Notes under the pieces: generated by a model
The model's input: only the letters and a program-made list of their open reading frames with translations
Databases searched by the model: none
Told to the model about the DNA's origin: nothing
Part shown: positions 19,333 to 30,207 of the stretch, piece by piece
Layout: every line of letters begins with the position of its first letter
Position numbering within the stretch: the first letter of the stretch is position 1
Program-made: the position numbers and the translations under genes
Source: Ascaphus truei
Taxonomy: Eukaryota > Chordata > Amphibia > Anura > Ascaphidae
Assembly (NCBI GenBank): GCA_036426205.1
Contig: CM071567.1
Location: 289,913,141-289,977,140 of the forward strand
Reading direction: 5' to 3'
Length of the DNA: 64,000 bases

Positions 19333-20647
19333 CAGAGAATGATGTCTGGAGATATGGACTTTGACCCCTATCGGCTTCCAGGAAGACTCCTGGTGGTGAA
19401 GGTGAAAGGGAAGTGGTACATACGATGCTTCTGTCCCAAATGCGATTTCCCAGGTGGCGAATTGACCTGGGGAGCCAAGTGTGCCTGCTGCGGAGCACAG
19501 TTCCTGAAACCCAGGATGCTGGGGCCGGCGGAATTCGAGGAGAAAGATGCGACTGACCCCTCTACCCGGGCAGTCGATATTGCTGCTGGGCCAGCTACCT
19601 CAACTATGGGGGCTTTGGAGGGGCTTTGCGCCCTATCTGAGGCCAATGTGATTTGAGTATTCCAATGACCACAGAGCAAGCTGAGACGGTTCCAAACCCA
19701 GTCCCCGCAGAGGAACCAGAGACGGTCGGTGAACCGGAACCAGCCCATGAGCACCCGGGTAAGGTGACTTCCTGGGGTGATGAGACACCGTTGTTCTCAG
19801 AGGCACATGAGTCAGGACCGGCTCTGCTGATTGCCGCTGATGACTCGGAAATGATCAGGTGTCTCTCCCCTGTGGAGGTGTCCCTGCCCTCTTCCTCCTG
19901 TACCAGTATCAGACGGTCTTCTGGGGTGTTTCGACCGCTGTCGAATAAGCCGACCGACGCTGTGGAGGAACAGAACAGTTCTAATGGCTCCGAGAGACGG
20001 AGGAGTCCTGCAACAGGCACCCGCGACCGTGAGACCTGAAAGGCGGATGAGCCTACCCCTCGTGGAGGTGTCCGGAAGCCGATCCACGGATTATCCGGTA
20101 CAGATGGAGGTACCTTCCGGTACTGACGTCCATGCGGCGGAAGCTGACAAAGTCAAAGACAGCACCCCTACGCAACGGCCGGATGTCGGCGCACTGCGGG
20201 TGCGGGTCCTGGACTTGCAACAGGATCCCACGATATCTTCTGACGATGAAGCCACTGCTACGGTGACCGCTGGGGTGGATGAGAAGCCTTCGATTCCCGC
20301 TTCTGTGAGTACCGCTGTAGCTCCGGCGAAAGTAACTGTTGCCTGTATCCAATCCATGAATGAACATTTGCCCCGTAAACAAGCGGCCGCTGCCGTGGCC
20401 GATACGGCCTTGGCCCCAGAAACAGATAGTCCTTCGGTGTGGCCGGGTGTTCTGACTTCTGCTTCTCTGGCCTGGTATCAGAAATATGTAATGACCCATA
20501 GTCCTATGCCCAAACCGCCCTGAGATAAAAAGATATATATGTTTCCAGGAATATCGTTCTGCTTTCGCGTTAGAGAGAGTGGATCGTGGCATGAGACGAC
20601 CCCCCCTAAGAAAGAGGTTCTCCATGTTGAAACCTATGTTTCAGTAA
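19333..20647 (+). pseudogene. Unrecognised acidic/Pro-rich protein with paired CxxC motifs (frameshifted)
   Basis: I do not recognise this gene. The best start is ATG at 19339 or 19342, just after a splice-acceptor-like GTGTCTACAG at 19327-19336. The N-terminus has a compact basic region (GKWYIRCFCPKC) followed by CACCGAQF, two CxxC pairs about 20 residues apart that resemble a zinc ribbon or knuckle. A long acidic, Ser/Thr/Pro-rich middle follows. The plausible reading moves from 19342-19656 to 19653-20030 to 19990-20523, then after one more shift to an Arg-rich tail (FALERVDRGMRRPPLRK) ending at TAA 20645-20647. AATAAA at about 20670 could be a polyadenylation signal. It lies inside the segment bounded by the S1 inverted repeats. 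A retroelement Gag-like or transposon accessory protein is possible. Confidence 0.4.
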
Positions 20648-21925
20648 GGCAGTCATTGAAATGTGAATTCAAATAAAACTGTATGTACTGCGACGGGTTA
20701 ACCAGGCTTATAATAAAGGTCAAGCCCCCTTGGTTAACCCCGTGTGTTAGGGTCTTAGAGTGTCAGCTCTGGGACCCAGATGTCAAAAATGAATTACTGC
20801 AACTGTATACTGATTTTGCGACATGCTAGGGAGGTGGGGAAGAGCTAGGACAGGTGCAGGTGCCCTTGGCCTGTAGTGGCGGTCCAGGGACATCCTCCAG
20901 TGAATAACTGAGAGATTGTATCGGGCAGATCCTGCCTTGTTCCTGTAACTGCAGAGTGTAGTAATTAACCCGTTCCTGTTTGCAATATACCTCCTGCCTG
21001 GTGCGTGACCTTACTAGGGGGAGAGGTAATAAGTTCCACCGTGGGAGATCACCTTCAGCTCCTGGGGCCACGGCAGATGGAGGCGCTGCACTACTAAGGA
21101 GATATGTGGGATATGAACCCCAGAAGCCTGGTCCTGTGTCCCCACTATCACCGTCGGACGACTCAGCCCTCCTGTTTCCAGCAGGTATCATGCACCGCAC
21201 ACCCTGTAATGGCCCCTATCTGCGAACGGGTGCGGGAAACACAGTTACATATGTAATGTAGGGAATTATTTATTATAAAAACAAAACATATCAATGTGTA
21301 GCGCACTTTCCCCCAATATAGCGGCTACAGTGTGTGTGGTGCGTTACCTGCGGCTCACAGGAGGCCTGAACCTCCGCTGCAGGGAGCCTGGGGTGTGCGT
21401 GATCCGGTTGATGACAGCGCCTCCACCTGCGCGGGATCCTTACAGTGTGGGATAACCCCGAGCAGGACAATATAATAAACACACACCAGTACTAACGATA
21501 ACACTGCACACACACTGCACACACACACAATACACAGACAGTATCACTTATACCGACCCGCGGTGTATTTCTACAGTACTTGGGTGCAGGGGCACCAGTG
21601 ACCCAGTGTCCAGGCCAAAAAGCCCTGTCCCACCCCCCAGTGTGACACAGCGCCCCCCACCCACGTTGTGTTGGTGCACAAACATAACCAATTAAAATAT
21701 ACAATTTTACATCTTATTGACACTATATAGCAGGATGCATTTACACACTTATGTCTGAACACACGTCCACCTTCTCTCCCAGGACTTGATGCCCCACCTC
21801 TCTCCCTAAAACTAAGGCCCCGCTCCCTCAGTCAGCGCGCCCGCACTGCAGACAGGCGGGGCGCTGACAGACACAGACCGCGATATGCGGTCTGTAGGGA
21901 GCGGGAGCTGGGGCTGGAGTGGGAG
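20648..21925. other. No gene seen
   Basis: About 1.3 kb without a supported ORF. It becomes GC-richer to the right and includes short CA runs (about 21503-21530). A direct-repeat motif TAACC/GGTTAACC around 20696-20745 is the only local structure noticed. Confidence 0.4.
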
Positions 21926-22050
21926 GGAGGGGCGTGGTTTAAGCGGAGGGGGGCGTGGTTTAAGCGGAGGGGAGCGTGGTTTAAGCGGAGGGGCGTGGTT
22001 TAAGCGGAGGGGCGTGGTTTAAGCGGAGGGGCGTGGTTTAAGCAGAGGGA
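21926..22050 (+). repeat. 20-bp minisatellite
   Basis: Six tandem units of 19-22 bases with the core GGCGTGGTTTAAGCGGAGG. It lies in a GC-rich stretch that also contains GGGCGTGG (Sp1-like) boxes in every unit. Confidence 0.8.
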
Positions 22051-22293
22051 CCCGCTAACCCCCCCCCTCCACGGGCTCCCGGGCTGCAGGAGGGAGCTGC
22101 TGCGGGCTGCCCTACTCACACGCTGACACTCAGGCACACACAGACACACAGACAGATAGGCACTCAGACACACACACACACACACACACAGACAGGCACT
22201 CACGCTGCTTTCCCCCCACACACTCCTCCCCACTTCCCGAAGCCTCTCCTCCTCCCGAAGCCTCCCCTCCTCATTGGCTCACAGCCACACCAC

Positions 22294-22353
22294 GTGACGC
22301 GTCGACGCTAGGGATTACAATTCTCTTGAGTCCCCTAGCGGCTGACGCGTCAC
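22294..22353. repeat. 60-bp imperfect palindrome
   Basis: GTGACGCGTC and CGCTAGGG on the left are mirrored by CCCTAGCG and GACGCGTCAC on the right, around a short AT-rich loop. It overlaps a CACGTGAC E-box-like site and follows an ATTGG box at 22273. It could be a cruciform, or paired transposon ends. Confidence 0.6.
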
Positions 22354-22580
22354 AGCGCATAGTGAACTGTGCAGCCAGGGGGGACCGGGACCGGCTCGGG
22401 AGGATTCCCCTGCTGGTGGGGAACGCCGCCGGGCGCAGTGGGTCCAAGCCCTTATTTGCTTTACCTGCCCCATAACGTGTTCCCCTGCGCGGGTTACAGG
22501 CACGAGAACCCGCTCGGCGTAGAGAAGACTGCGGGTGATCCACAACCTGTACATAACCGGCCCATTAATTACCACTGCTG

Positions 22581-22790
22581 CGTGTTGGGAACCCGCGTAC
22601 GCCTGGCACGTAACACGCCCCTCGTGTTGGGAACCCGCGTACGCCTGGCACGTAACACGCCCCTCGTGTTGGGGACCCGCGTACGCCTGGCACGTAACAC
22701 GCCCCTCGTGCTGGGAACCCGCGTACGCCTGGCACGTAACACGCCCCTCGTGTTGGGAACCCGCGTACGCCTGGCACGTAACACGCCCCT
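22581..22790 (+). repeat. 42-bp tandem repeat, five copies
   Basis: Five adjacent units of 42 bases, each containing GAACCCGCGTACGCCTGGCA and CGTAACACG, with only one or two substitutions between units. The unit is a multiple of three, so frames on both strands stay open (for example a 14-residue peptide repeat at 22369-22836). I regard that as a consequence of the period, not a gene. Confidence 0.85.
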
Positions 22791-22862
22791 CGCCCCTGAG
22801 TGGAAGATGCTATGGAGTGAGCCCATAACCATTTAAATGAACTTTGCAGCTAATATTGACAG

Positions 22863-22950
22863 ATAAATCATTCTTCCTGTTATTAAACAGGTTATTAAGA
22901 ATTTATATTTGGGGGTTTAATAGGAGCTTGTTAGGTGTCCAGTATGTTTT
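22863..22950 (-). repeat. Modules S1 and S2 in reverse orientation
   Basis: 22863-22909 is the reverse complement of 18087-18133, and 22910-22950 is the reverse complement of 18732-18772. The order of the two modules differs from the left side, where S2 lies about 600 bases inside S1. Confidence 0.75.
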
Positions 22951-24083
22951 ACAATAGAATGGAACGCCCCAACTCAGCTGAAAAAGTGCTTCGTGCTATC
23001 TACAAGTATACCACCAATGAATATATATAAAATACACATAATAAGATTAAAACCTATAAGAATTGGGGGAGATGGAGTATAAAAGATATAACCGCAGATT
23101 GTAAATACTATACCTAAGGGGAATATACACATCCTATATATAATAAATGTGAGCTGAACAAACTAACATTAAACACATATAAGGAAAAATATTATAAAAA
23201 CATATTAAACATCCATTAACTCATATAAAACAATATGGGTAAATAATTAACCCTTAATAGCAAACATGTATAGTAGTGCAGTTCCCATAAAGGGCTTGTA
23301 CATATATAAACAGTTACAAATATATCAGAACTGAAAACATGAAACAATATATGAGAAAATATATAGAATGAGTAAATATATACACATATAACAATAAACT
23401 AAGAAGTCAAAAACCAAATTCTTGACCCTTTATATATGATATGAAATCTAACCTATAATATCTTATCTCATGCGGATATTTGGGTATATTAGGAATGATA
23501 GAGAACATTAATGTTTGGAGTCTATATGCCACGAACAAAGCAAGATGTCTGGAGGGACATATGAAGGTTACCACAATACAATAAAGTGATGGTATCACCT
23601 GTAATGAAATATAAATAAGTGTGGTGTGTTCAGTGATGTTTATAATAAGTGTATATGAATCAGTGTAAAAATACAACAATATCTAAACTATCAATACCAC
23701 TAAATAACCATGGATTTCCTATAATATAATTATCATTTATGATAGTGTAAACTTAAAGTAGTGAATTATATAATAAAGTGATTAAAGGTGTGCTAAATGG
23801 TGTAAAATATATAGTGTGAAATATATTTATTTTTATATGTTTAGACCCAAAGAACCAATTGTTTTTAAATGAAAATAATAACTAAAACTCCGGAATGGGA
23901 AAAGGGGAAGGGGGGGAAAAAGGGGGGAAAAGAGAGGGGGGGGGGGGAGGGGGGGGGGGAATAGGAAGGGGAAAGGAGGGGAAAGGATGAAGAAGAGATC
24001 CAAACAATGGATGACACAGAACAGCAGAGGAAGTCTAGCAGGAAGAGACGTCCAAGGAACCATTACACAAATGTGCTGTCATC
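22951..24083 (-). other. AT-rich 3' region of PLE-A and a G-rich tract
   Basis: No ORF. This lies downstream of the PLE-A endonuclease on the minus strand and is probably its 3' untranslated region. I found no hammerhead core here. A strongly G-rich, polypurine tract with runs of up to about ten G lies at about 23894-23990 and could form quadruplexes or be a low-quality consensus. Confidence 0.45.
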
Positions 24084-24641
24084 TTAGCATTCGCTAAGTC
24101 CACCCGGGCTTAAAGTGCCCAATTGGTGGATCCAGAAAGTTTCCCGCCTGCAAAGGGTCTTGAACCGGTCGCCACCTAGAGCACACGGTGAAATTGTCTC
24201 AATTCCCATTATTTTCATAGTCTTAGGATCCTGCTGATGGAATAATTTGAAGTGTCGAGAAACACTATGGTTGTTGAGACCTTTAATTACATTTCTCCTG
24301 TGTTCCAGGAAACGCGTGCCAAGAGTCCTAGTGGTGCGTCCAACATATTTTAAACTGCACCCACACTGAATTAAGTACACGACATAAGTGCTGAGACAAT
24401 TAATAGAACTACTGATGGCATGCATAGTATCTCTGCTTGAAGAACAGACGTGTGCCTGATTCAAGAGATGCCTGCAGGTAATACATCGACTACGGCCACA
24501 TGGGTGATTACCCAGTGGACCCTTGTAAATCTTGGCATTAGTAGGAGTCGAGGAAGACCTGAGTCTAGTGGGAGCTAGCATACTCTTAATGCTTCTAGCC
24601 TTCCTGTACACTACAGTAGCTCTATCAGGCAGGACGGATCC
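24084..24641 (-). pseudogene. PLE-A GIY-YIG endonuclease module
   Basis: C-terminal endonuclease of a Penelope-like retroelement, which nicks the target to prime reverse transcription. Counted from the methionine at 24611, a Cys cluster at residues 38-56 (CGRSRCITC, then C) forms the linker zinc-binding motif. The GIY-YIG core follows as VVYLIQCG (77-84) and KYVGRT (88-93), then an Arg/His helix (RFLEHRRNV). A conserved-looking tail ends at TGA near 24084. It reads in the same frame as the upstream RT, from which one TGA (about 24639-24641) separates it. That single stop is the only lesion I see between the two modules. Confidence 0.88.
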
Positions 24642-26267
24642 TCAATGGGGGTCACACTTGAGGATGGACCAATGATCATTGAGAATTTTATTGATAGATT
24701 TAAATGACTGGTTGTAGGTGGTTATAAACCTCACTGTAGACACCTCCGTATCTGTAGTTACCACTGGGGTATCATAACCTAAGCGTTTCCCCTTATTTTG
24801 TTTCTTTTTAGACTTATTTAATAAAGCTGATTTGTCAAAGGAGCTAACCCTGCTGAGAGAGTCGGAAATCAGATCGGGATCATATCCTTTGGAAAGAAAC
24901 TTGTTTCCAAGTGATACAGACTGGCTTTTGAAATCAATATCCCTTGTGCAGTTCCTACGTAGTCTGTGAAACTGCCCCAGGGGAATATTGTCGAGCCATT
25001 GCTTGTGATGATTACTGGACGCATGAACATAGCTGTTGACAGACACAGACTTGAAATGTGTGGTGGTGATAATATTCAGGTCTGTGTCTGTACTGAGGGC
25101 CAGATCCAGAAAGACAGTGGAAAAATTATTGATTTCAAATGTGAATTTAAGTCCAAACAGATTGTCGTTGAAGGAACTCAAAATACCGGATAGGACCGAC
25201 TCTTCCCCATCCCAAATCATAATGATATCATCTATGAAGCGCCCATAGTACACGAGACCCGCCCCAAGCAAGGTGTTCTGCCACACAAAGGACTCTTCCC
25301 AGTGCCCCATAAAGAGGTTGGCATAGCTGGGAGCGAATCTCGCGCCCATGGCCGTTCCACAGATTTGCAGGTGATAATTATCTTCAAATAGGAAATAATT
25401 ATGCGTGAGGATGAAGTGAATGCTTTGTAAAATAAAGTGCTTGTGCTTTTCCGGAAATAATAAATCCGTGTCCAACCAATATTTAATTGCTTCTAACCCC
25501 CTGGCATGCTCAATGCAGGTATAAAGTGATGTGACATCACATGTCGCCCATAGATAGGTGGATTTCCACCTAATATCAGAAATGGAGTCGATGACATGGA
25601 GCGTATCCCTAATATGGGACCTGAGCCTAGCTACATAGGGATGGAGAAAATAATCAACATATTGGGATAGGCCCGATGTCATCGACTCCACACCCGAAAC
25701 TATGGGTCTGCCAGGGGGATTGGACAGGGACTTGTGCACCTTGGGTAAGTGATAAAAAATGGGAGTGCGTGGATGTGCGGAAAACAAAAATTTAAATTCA
25801 GATTTGGAAATGATCCCATCACCCAGTGCAGTGGTAAGGAGTTCCTTCAACAACAACTGGTAGGTGTCCACTGGATCGGACTCTAACAAAGTGTATAAAG
25901 CCAAGTCACCCAGGAGTCTGCGTGCCTCGAGGAGATACGCCGATAAGTCCTGGATGACTATGCCTCCCCCCTTGTCGGCCTGTCGGATAACCACATCATG
26001 ATTCGCCTTTAGCTTGTTCAATGCGTCCAGCTCACCTCTAGATAAATTGTGATTAAGTTTGGTTGGTTTCGCAAACAATGACTCGAAGTCACGTAAAACC
26101 AGATTGTAGAACGTGTACACAAATCCCCCCTTGGATTGGTAAGGGAAGAAGACTGACCTAGGTTTAAAATGTGAGTGTATAATATTACAATCTTCATCAA
26201 AGTCTACATATATATATATATATTTCAAAAATGGAAAACTACAATAAGCGCAATCACAATTAGACAA
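24642..26267 (-). pseudogene. PLE-A reverse transcriptase
   Basis: Penelope-type RT, which is related to telomerase RT. In the 541-codon open frame the landmarks are QADKGGGIV (96-104), FYHLPKVHK (171-179), GRPIVSG (186-192), TCDVTSLYT (242-250), GTAMGARFAPSYAN (304-317) and the catalytic RFIDDIIMIW (343-352). The first 20 codons include a TA-microsatellite-derived YIYIY stretch, so PLE homology probably starts near 26205 and the element is 5'-truncated; the annotated ATG is unlikely to be the original start. With the endonuclease at 24084-24641 this is the best preserved gene in the window. Confidence 0.9.
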
Positions 26268-26373
26268 ATAATGATATAAACCACAATATAGGAGGGTAAT
26301 ACTACCTCACAATCTAGCTTTCCCTGATTAGTCTGCAGCAAAAGGTTACCGCTCCACGGGCTGGTAAAGGAAA
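26268..26373. other. Junction between PLE-A and the palindrome
   Basis: About 100 bases with no ORF. The TA microsatellite at 26203-26225 marks the truncated 5' side of PLE-A. Confidence 0.4.
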
Positions 26374-27249
26374 ATCCAAACAAGAATGACCTAGCGCAAG
26401 TAAAACAAGAAAGAGACAAACATAGGTAATACTTCAAACAATTGGTCATTGGATGGTAGATATGCACTTACAACAGGTAGAATAAAATCAGCCTTGTATC
26501 CATTGGGATCAGGAACGATGAATGATGATCCAGGACAGCCAGCAACAGGTCATCTACAGGAAACCGTATCCTCGTGTGCAGGTGTCACATAAGAAGAGAT
26601 GGGACACATACATGTGTAACACAGTTTATTGTAAATTAATAAAAAGACAATAAAGTAAAATACTCACACTTGTGAGTTTGGGTAAAAGCGTTTGAGAATT
26701 TAGAGCTTCTCACACTCATCAAGGGTAGGTATCCGTGGACTTATACACAGTTTCCAGTTAAATCCTTGCACAATGTCCTTATAACCACATGCGAGTTATT
26801 GCCAAACTTCCAGGGGTATGGAGTCATTTATTTATGCACTCTTGTAATGTCCAGAGCCTCTGAGGGGGGGTACTCTTAATAATGTTGCAAACCAGTAGTT
26901 AAGGGCGTGTGTCTCTGTGATGCACCTAATGTGCTAGTAGTACTACGCCTACTTCAGGGGTATGGTGTGGCGTTTTCCCCCTTCGTTGGTTGTCCGTTGT
27001 TGTCTGCGGAACCACCGCTTACACTCAACTGCTCCCGTCCTCCGTGGCTGTTGCATGCACGCGGCGGCGTGGTGACGTCACGTCTCCTCGCGAGTACGTC
27101 TCCAAATCTCCCGGTCACTGTGTTAGTCTTCGTCCCACACCAACTGATGCGAAAATCATGTACCGAGCAGGCACAAACGATACAACTCACTGCCAGACAG
27201 CTGGATATTGCTGGCTAGTGTCCCAATGTCCTGTGTTCACTCACAATGC

Positions 27250-27300
27250 TCCAAAATCACGCCTACGCGTTTCTCCTTTCGGCTTCGTCAGGGGCTGATC
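27250..27300 (-). ncRNA. Hammerhead ribozyme motif, left arm of PLE-B
   Basis: On the minus strand: stem I strand AGCCC, core CTGACGA (27291-27285), a short stem II closed by GAAA (CC/GG), core GAAAC, minimal stem III AC-GC-GT, then A as the cleavage-site base and the other stem I strand GGC. Hammerheads of this compact type are known in Penelope-like elements. It has one G fewer in stem I than the right-arm copy. Confidence 0.7.
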
Positions 27301-28399
27301 TCACTGTGTGTCACTATTCCTGTGTAGATATACCCTCCTCCATTACGTGATTGGCTATCTAGTTAATTAGTAATTACAAAAAGCACCTCTCAGATTGAAA
27401 TTCCCATTCCGTTTTACATATGAAAGTGTTCTATAAGGGTTAGCTTATTTCCTAATGTTAGCAATTAAGTACATTTGAGTGTGTTACCAACTGTGAATAA
27501 AGCAAGTATACAACAGTCTATATAATTTGTTATAACAATTACACATAAACCTCTGATTCGAACTTTATAAAGAGCAATTGAATACAATTGATAACCATTT
27601 GTCTTTCAATTAAACAGGACTCACTATAGTTAAGTATTTTTTGGAAATACTCTTTAGAGAGGCTATATATTTGGTATACCATATTATATACTTATACATT
27701 TTGCTGAACAATTTTGTATAAGATTTTAATTTGGATATATTATTCCACCTTTTCAATATGTTACTATAGGGGGGGCGGTGTAAATGTAAAAATTTATGTT
27801 AATTGTAACCACTGTGTGATTATGGGCATTTCAAATAGGATAATATGTATACATTCATTCATTAATTTTATACCTTTGGGTTACTTCGTTTGAGCCCAAT
27901 GTATTTTATTGAGACCAAAACTTAACGAGTATTTTTGGATATAAATTGACATGATGATGACTTATGTATTATATCAAAATCCACAAATGGTTGCATTTGC
28001 TAACTAATGCTAGGCAATGATTTATTACATGGCATATTTAATGGAGATACTATATTCAGGGAAATGCATATATAGATATATCTTACTAATACATAAACAA
28101 TTCTTATACACAAGTTAGAGCTTAAATTTCAAAGGTTGTTTAACCACATCTTTATAGTCATATAAATGCATATCTTATTCTTATATGGGAGAGGGTAATT
28201 TTAATCATAATGTCATCCACTTAGTTTTTTAGAGATTTGTATTGATCACAATGTAAGATATATATTTAACACAGATATATCTACACAGATATTATTTAAT
28301 CTCTTAAAAAAGAGCCAGGTCTATGTCAATATTGAGACCTAGCGGAGTTAGTGTTTTGAGGGCATAGATCCAGTATGTTTCCTGTCTTGATATTTTATT

Positions 28400-28798
28400 C
28401 ACGGGTTACCCCTCTCCAGCTAGGTCTAAATTTCTCCGATACCACAAATTTAGACCTTTAGGGTCCTGACCATGGAAATCTTTAAAGTGTTTTGACACAC
28501 TGTGTTGCTGTAAACCCTTTTCTTGTTTTCTTACATGTTCCGCTATGCGGATTTTCAATTTTCTTGTAGTTCTCCCAATATATGTTTGTAAAGACCCATT
28601 GTTACAGAAGATTCTCCGTCCAAACCGGAGATTATCTTTACTAGGGCACAGCAATCTAAAGCAAAGAATAGCCCCCAGTTGTTTAAAAAAGGACAATGTG
28701 AAACCCGTCACTATAACGACAGGGTTTTAAATGTCAAATGTGTAAAGGTTGCAAACTTCATCCAAACTCAGTAAAGAGTTACAAATCGATAGATCAGA
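28400..28798 (-). pseudogene. PLE-B endonuclease fragment, left arm
   Basis: The minus-strand frame gives a GIY-YIG endonuclease tail: YIGRTTRKLKIRIAEH, then HSVSKHFKDFHGQDPKG near 28520-28450. The GIY half is in another frame toward the axis. The C-terminus runs on to about 28330. It is the mirror copy of the gene at 28830-29174. Confidence 0.75.
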
Positions 28799-28829
28799 AG
28801 TCACAAATGACACTTATGACATAAAAGAC

Positions 28830-29174
28830 ACTGATCGATTGTAACTCAGCTTTGTAGTTTATTTGTTGCAATGCCCTTGCAACAAACAATATATTGGGAG
28901 AACTACAGAGAAAATTGAAAATCCGCATAGCGGAACTGTAAGAAACATAGAAAAGGGGTACAGCAACACAGTGTGTCAAAACACTTTAAAGATTTCCATG
29001 GTCAGGACCCTAAAGGTAAAATTTGTGGGTATCGAGAAAATTAGACCTAGCTGGAGAGGGGGTAACCCCGTGAATAAATATCAAGACAGGAAACTACGGA
29101 TCTATGACCTCAAAACACATACTCCGCTAGGTCTCAATATTGACATAGACCTGGGATCTTTTTTAAGAGATTAA
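28830..29174 (+). pseudogene. PLE-B endonuclease fragment, right arm
   Basis: The plus-strand open stretch 28863-29174 shows CPCNKQYIGRTTEKIENP at its start (the YIG half of GIY-YIG) and ends with a conserved C-terminal block (WRGGNPVNKYQDRKLRIYDL, then LGLNIDIDL) and a stop. Comparison with other PLE tails in the window (for example 37432-37640) supports the C-terminal block. A central frameshift is likely. Confidence 0.77.
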
Positions 29175-30157
29175 ATAATATCTGTGTTAGATAATATCGT
29201 GTTAAAATATATATCTTACATTGTGATAAATATACAAATCTCTAAAAAACTAGTGGATGACATTATGAATAAATTATCCTCTCCCAAATATAAGAATAAG
29301 ATATGCATTCATATTGACTATAAGTGTGGTTAAACAACCTTTGAAAATTTAAGCTCTAAATGTGTATAAGAATTGTTATGTATTAGTAAGATATATCTAT
29401 ATATTGCTATGCCCTGAATATAGTATCTCCATTAAATATGCCCTGTAATAAATCATTGCCTAGCCTAGTTACAAATATGCAACCATTTGGGTTGATATAA
29501 TACATAGTCATCATCAGTCAATTTAATCCAAAAATACGTCGTTAAGTTTTGGTCTCAATAAAATACATTGGGCTCAAACGAAGTAACCCAAAGGTATTAA
29601 ATAATGAATGAATAAATACATTTACTATTTGAAATGCCCATATATCACACAGGTGGTTACAATTAACATAAAGAGTTACATTTACACACCCCCCTATGAG
29701 TAACATATTGAAAAGAAGTGGAATAAAATCCAATTAAAAATACTTATACAAAATTGTTCAGCAAATGTAAGTATATAATATGGTATACAAATATAGCCTC
29801 TCTAAGAAGGTATTTCCACCAAAAATATTAACTATAGTGAGTCCTGTTTAAATTGAAAGACACAAATGGTTAATCAATGTATTCAATTGCGCTTTATAAA
29901 GTTCGAATCAGAGGTTTAGTGTAATTGTAATGATAAAAAATATATATAGACTGTTGTAATACTTGCTTATACATGTTGGTAAACACATCAAAGTATTAAA
30001 TTGCTAACATTAGGAAATAAGCTAAAACCTATAGAACATTTCATATGTAAAACGGAATGGAGAATTTCAATCTGAGAGGTGCTTTTTGTATTACTAATTA
30101 ACTAGATAGCAATCAGTAATGGAGGAGGGTTTATACACAGGAATAGGGACACACATG

Positions 30158-30207
30158 AGATCAGCCCCTGACGAAGCCGAAAGGAGAAACGCGTAGGGCG
30201 TTGATTT
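30158..30207 (+). ncRNA. Hammerhead ribozyme motif, right arm of PLE-B
   Basis: Core CTGACGA at 30168-30174, stem II with CC/GG around GAAA, core GAA at 30186-30188, and stem III AC-GC-GT with predicted cleavage after A30195. Stem I pairs GCCC (30164-30167) with GGGC (30196-30199) and, across a small bulge, ATCA with TGAT. All catalytic-core positions of a hammerhead are present. Stem II is short, so activity is plausible rather than certain. Confidence 0.75.

Noticed and set aside
19368..20625. Long minus-strand ORFs opposite the unknown CxxC gene
   Set aside because: They shadow the plus-strand frames, and the plus strand carries the Cys motifs and the polyadenylation-type signal.
22581..22790. 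Five direct 42-bp repeats as a CRISPR array
   Set aside because: The units are head-to-tail with no variable spacers and the context is vertebrate transposon DNA, so this is a minisatellite.
22369..22836. Open frame of 155 codons with a 14-residue repeat
   Set aside because: The 42-bp period keeps several frames open on both strands, and there is no non-repeat support for a protein.
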